Source: Sinomonas terrae (GTDB taxonomy: Bacteria > Actinomycetota > Actinomycetes > Actinomycetales > Micrococcaceae). Taken from it: a stretch of DNA of 64,000 bases. Both the position numbers and the translations under genes were made by a program. Location: assembly GCF_022539255.1 (NCBI RefSeq), contig NZ_JAKZBV010000001.1, forward strand, positions 1,984,001 to 2,048,000, read 5' to 3'. Positions within the stretch are counted from its first letter, which is position 1. Each line of letters opens with the position of its first letter. Shown in pieces: positions 25,058 through 32,925 of this stretch. The notes under the pieces were generated by a model. The model was not told the DNA's origin. It saw only the letters and a program-made list of their open reading frames with translations, and did not search any database.

Positions 25058-25846
25058 TCAGACCACCGGATGCTGAGCTGCCAGGACGTCCGCAACGGGC
25101 GCGATCCGGACGCCGGCGGCGGTCAACTCGCTGCGGATGAGCCGGGCGAGGTCGACGGCGCCGGCATTGTCGCCGTGCAGGAGCACGGTGTCCGCCCGGA
25201 TCTCAAGGTCCGAACCCGAAACGGTGGCGATCCTGCCCTCGCAGACCATCCGGACGGTGCGCTCCACAATGGCGTTCGGATCGTGCAGGACGGCGCCAGG
25301 GAGGCCCCGGGGCACGAGGGTGCCGTCTTCTTGGTAGGCGCGGTCCACGATTCCGACCAGCGCCACGCGGAGGCCACGCTCGCGCGCAGCCTTCGCGAGC
25401 TCGCCTTCTTGGGCGACGACGATGAGCTCGCCGTCCACGCCTGCCGCAGCGTCCGCCACCGCTGCCGCATAATCGGGACGCACGGCAACGAGGTTGCCGA
25501 GCCGGCCGTGGGGCGCGATGTGGGACACGCGGGAGCCGTGGGAGGCCGCGAACGCCGAGAGCGCACCGAGCTGGTAGATCACGTCGTTGCGGACTTCGCC
25601 TTCGGTGAGATCCATGGCCCGCCGACCGAAACCGCGGAGGTCCGGGAAGCTCGGATGGGCGCCGATGCCCACCCCGCGGGCCACGCACTGCGCGACCGTG
25701 GAATTCATGATGTCCGGATCGCCGGCATGGAAGCCGCAAGCGATATTCGCGCTCGAAACGATATCCAGAAGTTCTGAATCGCTGCCGATACCGTAGGCGC
25801 CGAATCCTTCTCCCAGATCCGCCACGAGATCGATCATCGGGTTCAC
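25058..25846 (-). CDS. LamB/YcsF/PxpA-like 5-oxoprolinase subunit A (copy 2)
   Basis: A 262-residue LamB/YcsF TIM-barrel protein. It contains DLVADLGEGFGAYG, SANIACGFHAGDPDIM, GAHPSFPDLRGFGRRAMDL, APHGRLGN and LLHGDNAGAVD. The lysine of the usual KPHGALYN is again absent. The GTG at 25846 makes its N-terminus the same length as copy 1 and follows GAGAAG; an ATG nine bases later is the alternative. It is the first gene of the locus D operon and is divergent from its own LysR gene. Confidence 0.88.
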   Translation of the reverse strand: MNPMIDLVADLGEGFGAYGIGSDSELLDIVSSANIACGFHAGDPDIMNSTVAQCVARGVGIGAHPSFPDLRGFGRRAMDLTEGEVRNDVIYQLGALSAFAASHGSRVSHIAPHGRLGNLVAVRPDYAAAVADAAAGVDGELIVVAQEGELAKAARERGLRVALVGIVDRAYQEDGTLVPRGLPGAVLHDPNAIVERTVRMVCEGRIATVSGSDLEIRADTVLLHGDNAGAVDLARLIRSELTAAGVRIAPVADVLAAQHPVV

Positions 25847-25876
25847 GTGCTTCTCATTTCATGAGCTGGTGCCGCA

Positions 25877-25910
25877 GGAATTCTTATTCCACGCCCTGCA
25901 TTTAACAGGG
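25877..25910. promoter_or_regulatory. Palindromes between pxpA copy 2 and its LysR gene
   Basis: GGAAT-TCTT-ATTCC (25877-25890) and CCCTG-CATTTAA-CAGGG (25894-25910) are perfect dyads about 30-65 bases upstream of the pxpA-like start. Their placement in a divergent LysR intergenic region parallels the pair at 6359-6398, though the sequences differ, which would fit two regulators with separate operators. Confidence 0.45.
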
Positions 25911-26058
25911 CCATCAAAGGACCGGTGTGATCCGCGTAATAAACTTAGCGTTCGAGGGCTCAGTCACGCAAAGACATGATCCCTGTCCCGGCATATGCTT
26001 GGCTTATGACGGTTGCTCTGCGGAGCAAGTGCAGCTACGGCGGTGAAGGGCGGAGACG

Positions 26059-26988
26059 GTGGACACGCGAAAGCTCGAGTACTTCGTGAAGATCGTCGAT
26101 TCTGGCAGCATCACGAAGGCCGCCGCGGCCCTCCACGTGGCGCAGCCCGCCCTGAGCCAGCAGGTCTCCGCCCTCGAGAAGGATCTCAAGCAGCGGTTGT
26201 TGATCCGGAGCAAGCAGGGCGTAGAGCCCACCGCAGCCGGCCATGCGCTCTACCGTCACGCCCAGACGATCCTGCGGCTCGTCGACGAGGCTCGCCAAGA
26301 CGTGGCGACGTCGGGCGATGCCCCGTCCGGCCGCGTTTCCATAGCCATCGCGCCATACAGTATGGCCTCGAGCCTGGCTCCCCAGATCGTCGGCGAGGTG
26401 AGGCGTCGGTACCCGGATATCATGCTGCACCTCACGGAGATCGTGGGCGGAGTGCTGAGCGAGGCCATCAAGAACGGCAAGCTCGACATGGCCCTCATCT
26501 ACGAACCGGGGGAGATCCGCGGCGTGCGGTTCACCACGATGATCGTCGAGGACCTCTACGTCGTGACGAACCCCGAGGTTGAGCTTGAGGTCGACGCCAA
26601 CGACGCCGTTTCCTTGCGCGAGGTGGCAAAGCTCGACTTCTTCCTGCCGGAGAGCAACCACACGATCCGTCAGCTGGTCGACAAAGCCCTTGCCGAACAG
26701 GGGCTCTCCCTCCGGCTTGCGGGCGAAGTGGAGTCCGTGCCCTCCTTGTGGCGCCTCCTCCGCGCGAATCTGGGGGCGACGATCCTGCCGAGGTCGGCAG
26801 CGGATGCTCTCTTTCCAGACCAGAACTTCAGAGTGCACCGGATCATCGAGCCCGCACTGCAGTGCAAGATTGCGCTCTGCACGGCGGATCATGAGCCTAT
26901 GTCGGAGGCGGCCTCAGCCGTGCTCATCCTGCTAAGGGACATGGTCAAGGCTCAACTCCTCGCACACTACGGTTCCGACGCCGTCTGA
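26059..26988 (+). CDS. LysR-family transcriptional regulator (locus D)
   Basis: A 309-residue LysR-type regulator closely related to the one at 6421-7353: METRRLRYFVTIVDSGTIT there, MDTRKLEYFVKIVDSGSIT here, followed by AQPALSQQVSALEKDLKQRLL. The effector domain spans about 90-295. It uses a GTG start preceded by GCGGAG. Divergent placement to pxpABC copy 2 makes it the probable regulator of that operon. The two LysR proteins and their target operons are likely to have been duplicated together and then diverged in effector specificity. Confidence 0.93.
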   Translation: MDTRKLEYFVKIVDSGSITKAAAALHVAQPALSQQVSALEKDLKQRLLIRSKQGVEPTAAGHALYRHAQTILRLVDEARQDVATSGDAPSGRVSIAIAPYSMASSLAPQIVGEVRRRYPDIMLHLTEIVGGVLSEAIKNGKLDMALIYEPGEIRGVRFTTMIVEDLYVVTNPEVELEVDANDAVSLREVAKLDFFLPESNHTIRQLVDKALAEQGLSLRLAGEVESVPSLWRLLRANLGATILPRSAADALFPDQNFRVHRIIEPALQCKIALCTADHEPMSEAASAVLILLRDMVKAQLLAHYGSDAV

Positions 26989-26996
26989 GTCGAGTG

Positions 26997-27015
26997 GCCG
27001 ATCCATAGCATCGGC
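26997..27015. terminator. Short inverted repeat after the LysR gene
   Basis: GCCGAT-CCATAGC-ATCGGC lies nine bases after the LysR stop. The 6-bp stem without a T-run makes it only a weak terminator candidate. Confidence 0.3.
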
Positions 27016-27132
27016 TTATCAAGGCACTCCAGTTTGATCTTATTCTTCCGCGATTGCGCTGCATACCATTGAGTTATCGGATCAATTCCATAGACCGCCA
27101 GAGCCTGTTCTAGCAGCGCAAGGAAGCCTGAA

Positions 27133-27354
27133 ATGAAAAAGATCAGCCACACCAGTTGGAATCTCCGGAAGTCGCACGAGGTCATTGCGTCCACCGGATC
27201 GCATTGCCCCGCCAACGGGCTGTGGCAGCCCCTCGATTCTTCGGTCGAACCGATGTTTGTCTTCGAAGGGAGCATTATGCCGGCGCATGCGGGTGGAAGT
27301 GTGGAGTGGATGCTCGTGCAGACCACGAATAGGATCCTCGAGCACTCGCTGTAA
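27133..27354 (+). CDS. Small conserved-looking protein with SGxxCPxxGxWxP-like motif
   Basis: A 73-residue protein with AAGGAAG seven bases before its ATG. The segment STGSHCPANGLWQPLD, followed by EPMFVFEGSIMPAHAG, resembles small bacterial proteins with an S-G-x2-C-P-x-S-G-x-W-x-P pattern of unknown function; one cysteine is present and no signal peptide. The gene stands alone between LysR and a strong terminator. Its stop codon lies inside a 17-bp tandem duplication, so the C-terminal tail may have been changed recently. Local GC content is lower than in neighbouring genes. Confidence 0.6.
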   Translation: MKKISHTSWNLRKSHEVIASTGSHCPANGLWQPLDSSVEPMFVFEGSIMPAHAGGSVEWMLVQTTNRILEHSL

Positions 27355-27372
27355 GCGAGCACTCGTTGTAAG
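27339..27372 (+). repeat. Tandem 17-bp duplication at the end of the small gene
   Basis: CGAGCACTCGCTGTAAG (27339-27355) is followed at once by CGAGCACTCGTTGTAAG (27356-27372), with one mismatch. The TAA stop of the small gene is inside the first copy. Confidence 0.85.
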
Positions 27373-27390
27373 AAATTGGAGTTTCGGAGG

Positions 27391-27426
27391 CTGAAGGGCG
27401 CCTTGCCCGAGCAAGGCGCCCTTCAG
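27391..27426. terminator. Strong stem-loop terminator
   Basis: A perfect 16-bp stem (27391-27406 with 27411-27426) closed by a CCGA tetraloop follows the small gene and would also end transcription of the decayed gene on the other strand. Confidence 0.8.
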
Positions 27427-27430
27427 GTGC

Positions 27431-27690
27431 CTAGACTCCCCGGACCCCGTCCAGGAACTGCTGCGTGCGCTCCTTGAGCCCCTCGAGGCGTTACGTCGTT
27501 CTTCGCATACACGGCACGGCAGAGCTCGCACAGGACGGACCGGTTCTTCCTGGCGCCGCCCTCTGGCGCGCGCAGCAGGACCGAAGTGAACTTTGAGGCC
27601 TCGGAGCGACTGGCGTTGATGAAGGACGAGCGTGGCCATGAAGGCCGCCCCGCAATCCGCGGCACTGTGCACGCTGTGGGTGCGCATGCT
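27431..27690 (-). pseudogene. Decayed FBP-type treble-clef zinc-finger gene
   Basis: Three pieces of the actinobacterial FBP C-terminal zinc-finger protein family can be recognised on the minus strand: the N-terminal RSSFINASRSEASK, the middle LRAPEGGARKNRSVLCELC with the first zinc-binding CxxC, and, in a shifted frame, the C-terminal RLEGLKERTQQFLDGVRGV ending at TAG 27431-27433. The intervening stretches, including the second cysteine pair, are missing. The gene therefore suffered two internal deletions and a frameshift. Full-length relatives are about 150-170 residues and bind fibronectin or the elongation factor G ribosomal complex. No intact start remains. Confidence 0.6.
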
Positions 27691-27775
27691 CGACTCCTCA
27701 TCCCCAAGGACCGTGCCTCGAGAGAAACGTGAAAGCTGATTTCCAGCCTTCCTAATCTAGTGCATCGACGCCGGT

Positions 27776-28459
27776 CTACTCCTCGACCAGCAGTCCCTTG
27801 GCCTTGAGGACCTCGGTGAGCTTGCACAGCTCGATCGTCGTTCCGCCAGCGTGGTAGGCCTTGATGAGTTCATCCTCCGCGTCCACGCGTGCCTGCGAGA
27901 GCTTGATGACATCCTCGGCTTCCTCCAGTCGGACGACGACGACGCCGTCCGCGTCCCCGCGGAGGATGTCGCCCGGGTACACGATCTCGTCGCCGAAGAC
28001 GATCGGGTGGTTGATAGGGCCGAGCGTCTCCTTGACCGTTCCCTTGATGGAGATGCTGCCTGAGAACACGGGGAGCCCAAGATCGATGAGGTCCGCTGTG
28101 TCCCGGACCCCTGAATCGGTCACCATCGCGGCGATCCCCTTGGCCTTCATGGCGTTCCCGAGGACGTCTCCGAACGTGCCCGCCTCAGGGAATTCGCCGG
28201 CACCGACGAGGACGACGTCGCCGCGCTGCGCGTAATGGATCGCCACCTGGAGCATGAGGTTGTCACGCGGAGCGCAGCGCACGGTCACCGCGGGGCCGCA
28301 GAAGGACATGGAGCGGTCGATCGGCTTGATCCGCGAGCTGAGCGCTCCTTTCCTTCCCTGAGCCTCATGGATAGTCGCCGACGAGAATTTCGCGAGGCGC
28401 TCGACGACGTCCTCGGCGGGGCGCTCGAATTTTGTCTTGACGTGGATCAGCTGTTCCAT
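27776..28459 (-). CDS. RraA-like aldolase/oxaloacetate decarboxylase (copy 2)
   Basis: A 227-residue RraA/HMG-aldolase family protein, highly similar over its whole length to the protein at 3038-3715 (SSATIHEAQGRKGALS, MSFCGPA, TDSGVRD, GTVKETLGP, PGDILRGDADGVVV in both). The metal/carboxylate site DSGVRDTAD is intact. The aminotransferase gene lies 92 bases upstream on the same strand, so the two probably form an operon. Locus A also has one RraA and one aminotransferase gene, supporting a common pathway: transamination followed by aldol cleavage or decarboxylation. Confidence 0.9.
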   Translation of the reverse strand: MEQLIHVKTKFERPAEDVVERLAKFSSATIHEAQGRKGALSSRIKPIDRSMSFCGPAVTVRCAPRDNLMLQVAIHYAQRGDVVLVGAGEFPEAGTFGDVLGNAMKAKGIAAMVTDSGVRDTADLIDLGLPVFSGSISIKGTVKETLGPINHPIVFGDEIVYPGDILRGDADGVVVVRLEEAEDVIKLSQARVDAEDELIKAYHAGGTTIELCKLTEVLKAKGLLVEE

Positions 28460-28479
28460 GGTTCTCTCTTTGTGGATGA

Positions 28480-28517
28480 CTCGAGGCTTTATGGAAGGCT
28501 CGAGGCGTTATGGAAGG
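28480..28517 (-). repeat. Tandem 19-bp repeats upstream of RraA copy 2
   Basis: CTCGAGGCTTTATGGAAGG (28480-28498) and CTCGAGGCGTTATGGAAGG (28499-28517) are adjacent copies with one mismatch; a degenerate third (AGAGGCGTTATG) follows near 28537. They fill the gap between the aminotransferase and rraA genes. Confidence 0.8.
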
Positions 28518-28551
28518 GTCACGGCCTATGGATTGGTAGAGGCGTTATGAA

Positions 28552-29760
28552 TTAGTTGAGCGCGCGCACGGCTTTGTCGATTGCCTCCACACCCGCCTTG
28601 ATTGTTTCGAGCGAGGTCGCAAAGGAAATTCTGAAATAGGGGCCGAGACCATATGCCGAGCCTGGGATCACGGCCACCGACGCGGCGTCGAGCAGGTACA
28701 GGACGAAGTCCTGGTCGTCTTCGATGAGAGCCCCGCCAGGCGTCGTCTTTCCGATTGCGCACGCACACCTCACGTAGGCGTAGAACGCGCCGTCGGGGGA
28801 GGTGCAGGAGAGGCCGTCGATTGCGTTGAGACCGGCGACTGCGGCGTCGCGGCGTTCGCGGTAGGCGTTGACGCAATCGGCCACGAAGCTTTGATCGCCT
28901 GTAAGTGCCGCTGCGGCCGCGGCCTGGCTGATGGAGGAGGGGCAGGATGAGATCTGGGACTGGAGCTTGTTGATCGAGGCCACCAGCGCCGCGGGCCCGA
29001 GCCCGTAGCCGAGTCGCCATCCGGTCATCGCATAGGCCTTCGAGACGCCGTTGACCATGAGGATGCGGTCGCGGAGCGCTGGTGCGGCCGCGACCAGGCT
29101 CGCAGCTCGCCCCGTCCCGAAGTAGATCTCGTCGTAGATCTCATCGGTCAGCACCTGAACGTGGGGATGCTCCGCAAGAACGGCTGCGAGGGCCTCGAGC
29201 TCGCCTTCCGTGTAGACGACGCCAGTCGGATTCGAGGGAGTGTTGAGCACGAGCCACTTGGTGCATGGGGTAATGGCGGCTGCAAGGGCCGCGGGCGTCA
29301 GCTTGAAGTCCACCTCGTCTCCGCACGCGATGATGACCGGGCTGCCATCATTGGCGAGGACCATGTCGGGGTACGAGACCCAGTAGGGCGCCGGGATGAT
29401 GACTTCGTCGCCTTCATCAAGGGAGGCCATGAATGCGGTGAAGATGACCTGCTTCGCGCCGCCTGCGATCGTGATCTGGTTCTCGCCGTAGGTTGCACCA
29501 GTACGGCTTTCGACGTGCTGGAGGATCGCGGACCGCAATTTCGGGGTCCCAGTGACCGAGGTGTACTTCGTCTCGCCGGCCTCCATCGCTGCGATGGCGG
29601 CCTGCTTGACGTGCTCGGGGGTGTCGAAGTCCGGCTCGCCGACCGTGAGGTCGATGATCGAGCGCCCTTGGGCCTTGAGCTCTCGGACTCGGGCTGCAGC
29701 GAGGACGCTCGCCGATTCCTTAATACGCGTGACCCGTGAAGCCGGCTGATATCCGGACAT
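28552..29760 (-). CDS. Class I aminotransferase, aspartate aminotransferase-like
   Basis: A 402-residue fold-type I PLP enzyme of the Ib aspartate/prephenate aminotransferase group. Seen are LTVGEPDFDTPEH near residues 38-50, KYTSVTGTPKLR, NTPSNPTGVVY near 170, the PLP-contact DEIYDEIYF, the Schiff-base lysine in NGVSKAYAMTGWRLGY near 237 and the substrate arginine in YFRISFA near the end. GGAGGAG precedes the ATG. The gene probably heads an operon with RraA copy 2. It would convert the amino acid released by the lactamase to a 2-oxo acid; that link is inferred from neighbourhood. Confidence 0.92.
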   Translation of the reverse strand: MSGYQPASRVTRIKESASVLAAARVRELKAQGRSIIDLTVGEPDFDTPEHVKQAAIAAMEAGETKYTSVTGTPKLRSAILQHVESRTGATYGENQITIAGGAKQVIFTAFMASLDEGDEVIIPAPYWVSYPDMVLANDGSPVIIACGDEVDFKLTPAALAAAITPCTKWLVLNTPSNPTGVVYTEGELEALAAVLAEHPHVQVLTDEIYDEIYFGTGRAASLVAAAPALRDRILMVNGVSKAYAMTGWRLGYGLGPAALVASINKLQSQISSCPSSISQAAAAAALTGDQSFVADCVNAYRERRDAAVAGLNAIDGLSCTSPDGAFYAYVRCACAIGKTTPGGALIEDDQDFVLYLLDAASVAVIPGSAYGLGPYFRISFATSLETIKAGVEAIDKAVRALN

Positions 29761-29781
29761 ATCTCCTCCAGAGACGTGGGT

Positions 29782-29798
29782 AGAAGTCTAGAACTTCT
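29782..29798. promoter_or_regulatory. Palindrome in the aminotransferase/dehydrogenase intergenic region
   Basis: AGAAGT-CTAGA-ACTTCT is a perfect 6-bp-arm dyad 22 bases upstream of the aminotransferase start. GGATAAGA also occurs twice nearby (29827 and 29850). The regulator is unknown. Confidence 0.45.
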
Positions 29799-29957
29799 CT
29801 CGAGCCTAGATAACCGATGGCGCTTCTGGATAAGACGTATATCAGGTGGGCGGATAAGAAGGTCTTATGACGTTCAACCGGCGTCGTCACCGTATGATTT
29901 TTAGGGCAAGATAACCCCCGAATTCTTGGTTCAATCATTCGTCGAAGAGAAGAGACA

Positions 29958-31015
29958 ATGGCACATCCCAGTCACGGTGGCGTGCGCGCCGTCGTCGCCC
30001 ACGGACGAGACGATCTGCGCGTCGACGTTCTCGACGAGCCGGCCCTCGGCCAGAACGAAGCCCTCGTGGCCATCGAACTCGGCGGCATTTGCGGCTCGGA
30101 CCTCCACTACTGGCTGCGCGGGGCTGCGGGAGAGTCGATTCTGCGGGAGCCGCTTGTTCTGGGCCACGAAGTCATCGGCGAGTAGTGCGGGCGGCGGAGG
30201 ATGGAACAGGGCCGCGTCCGGGCATTCGCGTCGCCGTCCATCCCGCGACCAAGGGGCCAACAGGCGGTCCGAGGTTCCCGTCCGACCGCCCGAACCTCTC
30301 GCCCGGTGGGACGTATCTTGGCAGTGCGGCGACGCATCCGCATCGGAACGGTGCCTTCGCGGACCTCGTCGCACTTCCCGCGCGGATGCTGCGTCCCATT
30401 CCCGACGGACTCGACCCGCGATCGGCAGCGCTCATCGAGCCGTTGAGCGTCGCGTGGCATGCAGTGAACCGGGCGGGCGACGTGCGCGGGAAGCGCGTCC
30501 TCGTGGTCGGGGCGGGCCCCATCGGCGCGCTCGTCGTCGTCGTCCTCGCGCACCACGGGGCGCGCGAGATCGTCGTCACGGATCTCTTCGATGCGCCCCT
30601 CGAACGCGCCGCGGGGCTTGGTGCCCATCGGAGCGTGGTCGCGACGGAGGCGGGGGAACTCGAAAGCCTCGACGCCGACGTCGTCATCGAATCCTCAGGA
30701 AGTGCGCCTGGGCTGCGCACGGCCATCAGGGCGGCCACTCGGGGAGGGCGCGTCGTCATGCTCGGTCTCCTGCCGCCTGGAGACCAACCAGTGCTGGTCT
30801 CAACGGCGATCGCGCGGGAACTCGAACTCGTCGGCTCGTTCCGCTTCAACGACGAGATCGACGAGGTGATCGCGGCTCTCAGCGCCGGGGAGATCGACCC
30901 CTCGCCAGTCGTCACGCACGTGTTCGGCGTCGACGAGGCGCTCGAGGCGTTCGCCACCGCAAGGGATGCCTCGGCATCTGGGAAGGTGCTGCTGCGGTTC
31001 GGCGCCGAGGGGTAG
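29958..31015 (+). pseudogene. Frameshifted zinc-type alcohol dehydrogenase (idonate/galactonate dehydrogenase-like)
   Basis: The first frame (29958-30185) encodes GGICGSDLHYW and LGHEVIGE then meets TAG. A second frame, one base earlier in phase, continues the protein with VVRAAEDGTGPRPGIRVAVHP through NAD motif VGAGPIGALV to the end at 31015. Restoring one G near 30182 joins GHEVIGE to VVRAAEDG without loss, so a single-base deletion (or a sequencing error) is the only defect. It is a paralogue of 12521-13561 and likewise lacks the structural-zinc cysteines. Without the shift it would be a protein of about 352 residues, possibly feeding the galactonate pathway beside it. Confidence 0.8.
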
Positions 31016-31027
31016 CCCTGCGCCCGC

Positions 31028-31828
31028 TCACCCGCTGTAGCCGAGTGACCGCGAGATGGATCGGGCGGCCTTCTGGACTACGGGGACGAGACCGCGCATC
31101 CGCTGGGCAGGCATGAAGGGCTTTGTCGCGGAAACACTGACGGCGGCGACCACCTGGCCGCCCGCGTCGCGAACAGGGGCAGCCACGCACCGGATCCCGG
31201 GCTCATTCTCTTCGAGATCCATCGCGGCGCCGTGTTGGGAGTACTCGTGCATTCGGCGGAGGAAATCCTCGACGGGACCGCCGTCCCCGGAGTGCTCGGC
31301 CTCGTAGAGCCTCTGCCAGTCGTCGCCGCGGTCGAGGATGAGGGCTTTGCCGATGCCGGTCCGTGTGAGTGGCATGCGGTGCCCGATTCTCGACCGCATC
31401 TCGGCGCCGCGCGTGCCTTCGATCTTGTCGAGGTACAGAACCTCGCCGCCGTCCACGATCGCAAGGTGGACGGTGTCCTGGACCTTCTCGGCGAGCTCTT
31501 CCAGGATGGGCCGCGCGACGACGGGCAAGGGGTTCTGGTGGAGCGCCTGGAAACCGAATTCGATGAGCGTTGGCCCGAGGGCATAGTCGCGCCCAGCGGC
31601 GACCCGGAGGTACCCGTACCGATCGAGCAGCTGGACGAGCCGGTGTGCCGTGCTGCGCCCGATCCCCGTCGCCTCAGCAACGCTCTTGAGATCGTGGGCG
31701 CCCTGGGCTACGGCTCGAACGACGTCGAGCCCTCTCGCCAGCGTCTGCGTGCCGGGCGGAAGCGACGGTTCGGCATCCCGCGCGAGCGGGCGGTTCTCTT
31801 GCGGCGGCAGGCCGGCATCGTGGGACAC
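31028..31828 (-). CDS. IclR-family regulator of the galactonate operon
   Basis: A 266-residue IclR-type regulator with an N-terminal winged helix (about 30-85; SVAEATGIGRSTAHRLVQLLDRYGYL) and the C-terminal effector domain (about 100-260; GHRMPLTRTGIGKALI, then GIRCVAAPVRDAGG). The start is GTG at 31828. It is divergent from dgoK, with a 23-bp palindrome between them, so it most likely represses the dgoK-dgoA-dgoD operon and responds to galactonate or 2-keto-3-deoxygalactonate. The effector is inferred from context. In E. coli the corresponding regulator DgoR is of the GntR family, so this is a different control. Confidence 0.92.
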   Translation of the reverse strand: MSHDAGLPPQENRPLARDAEPSLPPGTQTLARGLDVVRAVAQGAHDLKSVAEATGIGRSTAHRLVQLLDRYGYLRVAAGRDYALGPTLIEFGFQALHQNPLPVVARPILEELAEKVQDTVHLAIVDGGEVLYLDKIEGTRGAEMRSRIGHRMPLTRTGIGKALILDRGDDWQRLYEAEHSGDGGPVEDFLRRMHEYSQHGAAMDLEENEPGIRCVAAPVRDAGGQVVAAVSVSATKPFMPAQRMRGLVPVVQKAARSISRSLGYSG

Positions 31829-31838
31829 GTCCCTAGTT

Positions 31839-31861
31839 TACATCCCTATATCTGGGATGTA
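31839..31861. promoter_or_regulatory. Candidate IclR operator
   Basis: TACATCCC-TATATCT-GGGATGTA is a perfect 8-bp-arm palindrome lying 11 bases from the IclR start and 38 bases from the dgoK start. Size and place suit an IclR dimer-of-dimers operator controlling both genes. Confidence 0.65.
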
Positions 31862-31899
31862 GTTCGACATGCTGGGACGAGGGGAGAAGACTTCCGAGC

Positions 31900-32925
31900 A
31901 TGATCGAAATCCCTCCGCGCATGGTCGGCCTCGACTGGGGCACCACTTCCTGCCGGGCGTATCTCCTCGGCGAGGGCGGGGCCGTGCTGGACCGTCGGCT
32001 CGACGGTCGCGGGGTCCTCGCACTCTCTCACTCGTCCGAGAACCGCACTGCGGCCTTCGAACAGGAAATCGAGGGCCTCTGCGGAGATTGGCTGCGCCGC
32101 GACCCCGGGCTTCCGCTTGTCGCCTGCGGAATGGTCGGCAGCAACCAGGGGTGGGCCGAGGCGGACTACCGTCACCTCCCCGTGGACCTGACCGAACGAC
32201 CGGAGTCCCTCACCGAGGTGCCGACCTCCCTGGGCTCGCTCTTCATCATCCCCGGCCTGTTCAAGGATGGAAAGGTTGGGAGCCCGAGCGAGCATCCGGA
32301 CGTGATCCGCGGCGAGGAAACCCAGCTCCTCGGGGCGCTCCCCTCTCATGCGGAGGGTACAGACGACGACGGCGCGCGCTCACCCGCCGTCGTCGTCCTT
32401 CCCGGGACCCACACGAAATGGCTCCGCCTCGACGGAACGCTCGTCTCCGACTTCGTGACGACGATGACCGGCGAGCTCTTCGGCCTCGTCATGCAGCACA
32501 GCATTGTCGCGCGGCTCGCAGAGGAACCATCCGCTCCTGATATGGACGCCTTCGACCGGGGTCTCGACGTCGCCTTCTCCGCGGCCGGCCCGCTTCCTGC
32601 CCCTCCGACCGATATAGCGACCTCGCTCTTCTCCGCCCGGACCCTCGTCATGGCGGGAGAGCTCGAGCCGGCAGCCGTCAAGGACTACGTCTCGGGACTC
32701 ATGATCGGGGCTGAGGTCGAGCGGTTCGCGCGCTGCTGGATCGGGGAAGAGGACAGGGCGGGCGGCCCGATCACGGTCTGCGCCAACGCCCAGCTCGGAA
32801 AACGATACGCGCGGGCACTGGAGCGAGCCGGCATCGCCTCGGCACTCGCGCCCGAGGACGCAGTGGTCGCAGGTCTGTGGCGCACCGCCGTCGCTCTGGG
32901 GCTCATCGAGAAGGAGAATTCATGA
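31900..32925 (+). CDS. dgoK: 2-dehydro-3-deoxygalactonokinase
   Basis: A 341-residue kinase of the DgoK family, which phosphorylates 2-keto-3-deoxygalactonate with ATP in the De Ley-Doudoroff pathway. GLDWGTTSCRAYLL at residues 9-22 is the ASKHA phosphate-binding motif, and DVIRGEETQLLGAL near 130 is the diagnostic DgoK segment; VVLPGTHTKW follows near 165. The ATG at 31900 was chosen; GGGGAGAAG lies upstream at a slightly long distance. The stop overlaps the next start (ATGA), as usual for dgoK-dgoA. Confidence 0.93.
   Translation: MIEIPPRMVGLDWGTTSCRAYLLGEGGAVLDRRLDGRGVLALSHSSENRTAAFEQEIEGLCGDWLRRDPGLPLVACGMVGSNQGWAEADYRHLPVDLTERPESLTEVPTSLGSLFIIPGLFKDGKVGSPSEHPDVIRGEETQLLGALPSHAEGTDDDGARSPAVVVLPGTHTKWLRLDGTLVSDFVTTMTGELFGLVMQHSIVARLAEEPSAPDMDAFDRGLDVAFSAAGPLPAPPTDIATSLFSARTLVMAGELEPAAVKDYVSGLMIGAEVERFARCWIGEEDRAGGPITVCANAQLGKRYARALERAGIASALAPEDAVVAGLWRTAVALGLIEKENS

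Noticed and set aside
26967..27362. 131-residue minus-strand frame with hydrophobic segment
   Set aside because: It overlaps the better supported small gene on the other strand, has no ribosome site, and shows no family sequence.
27082..27687. 201-residue minus-strand open frame
   Set aside because: It covers the FBP pseudogene in another frame and runs through the small gene and terminator.
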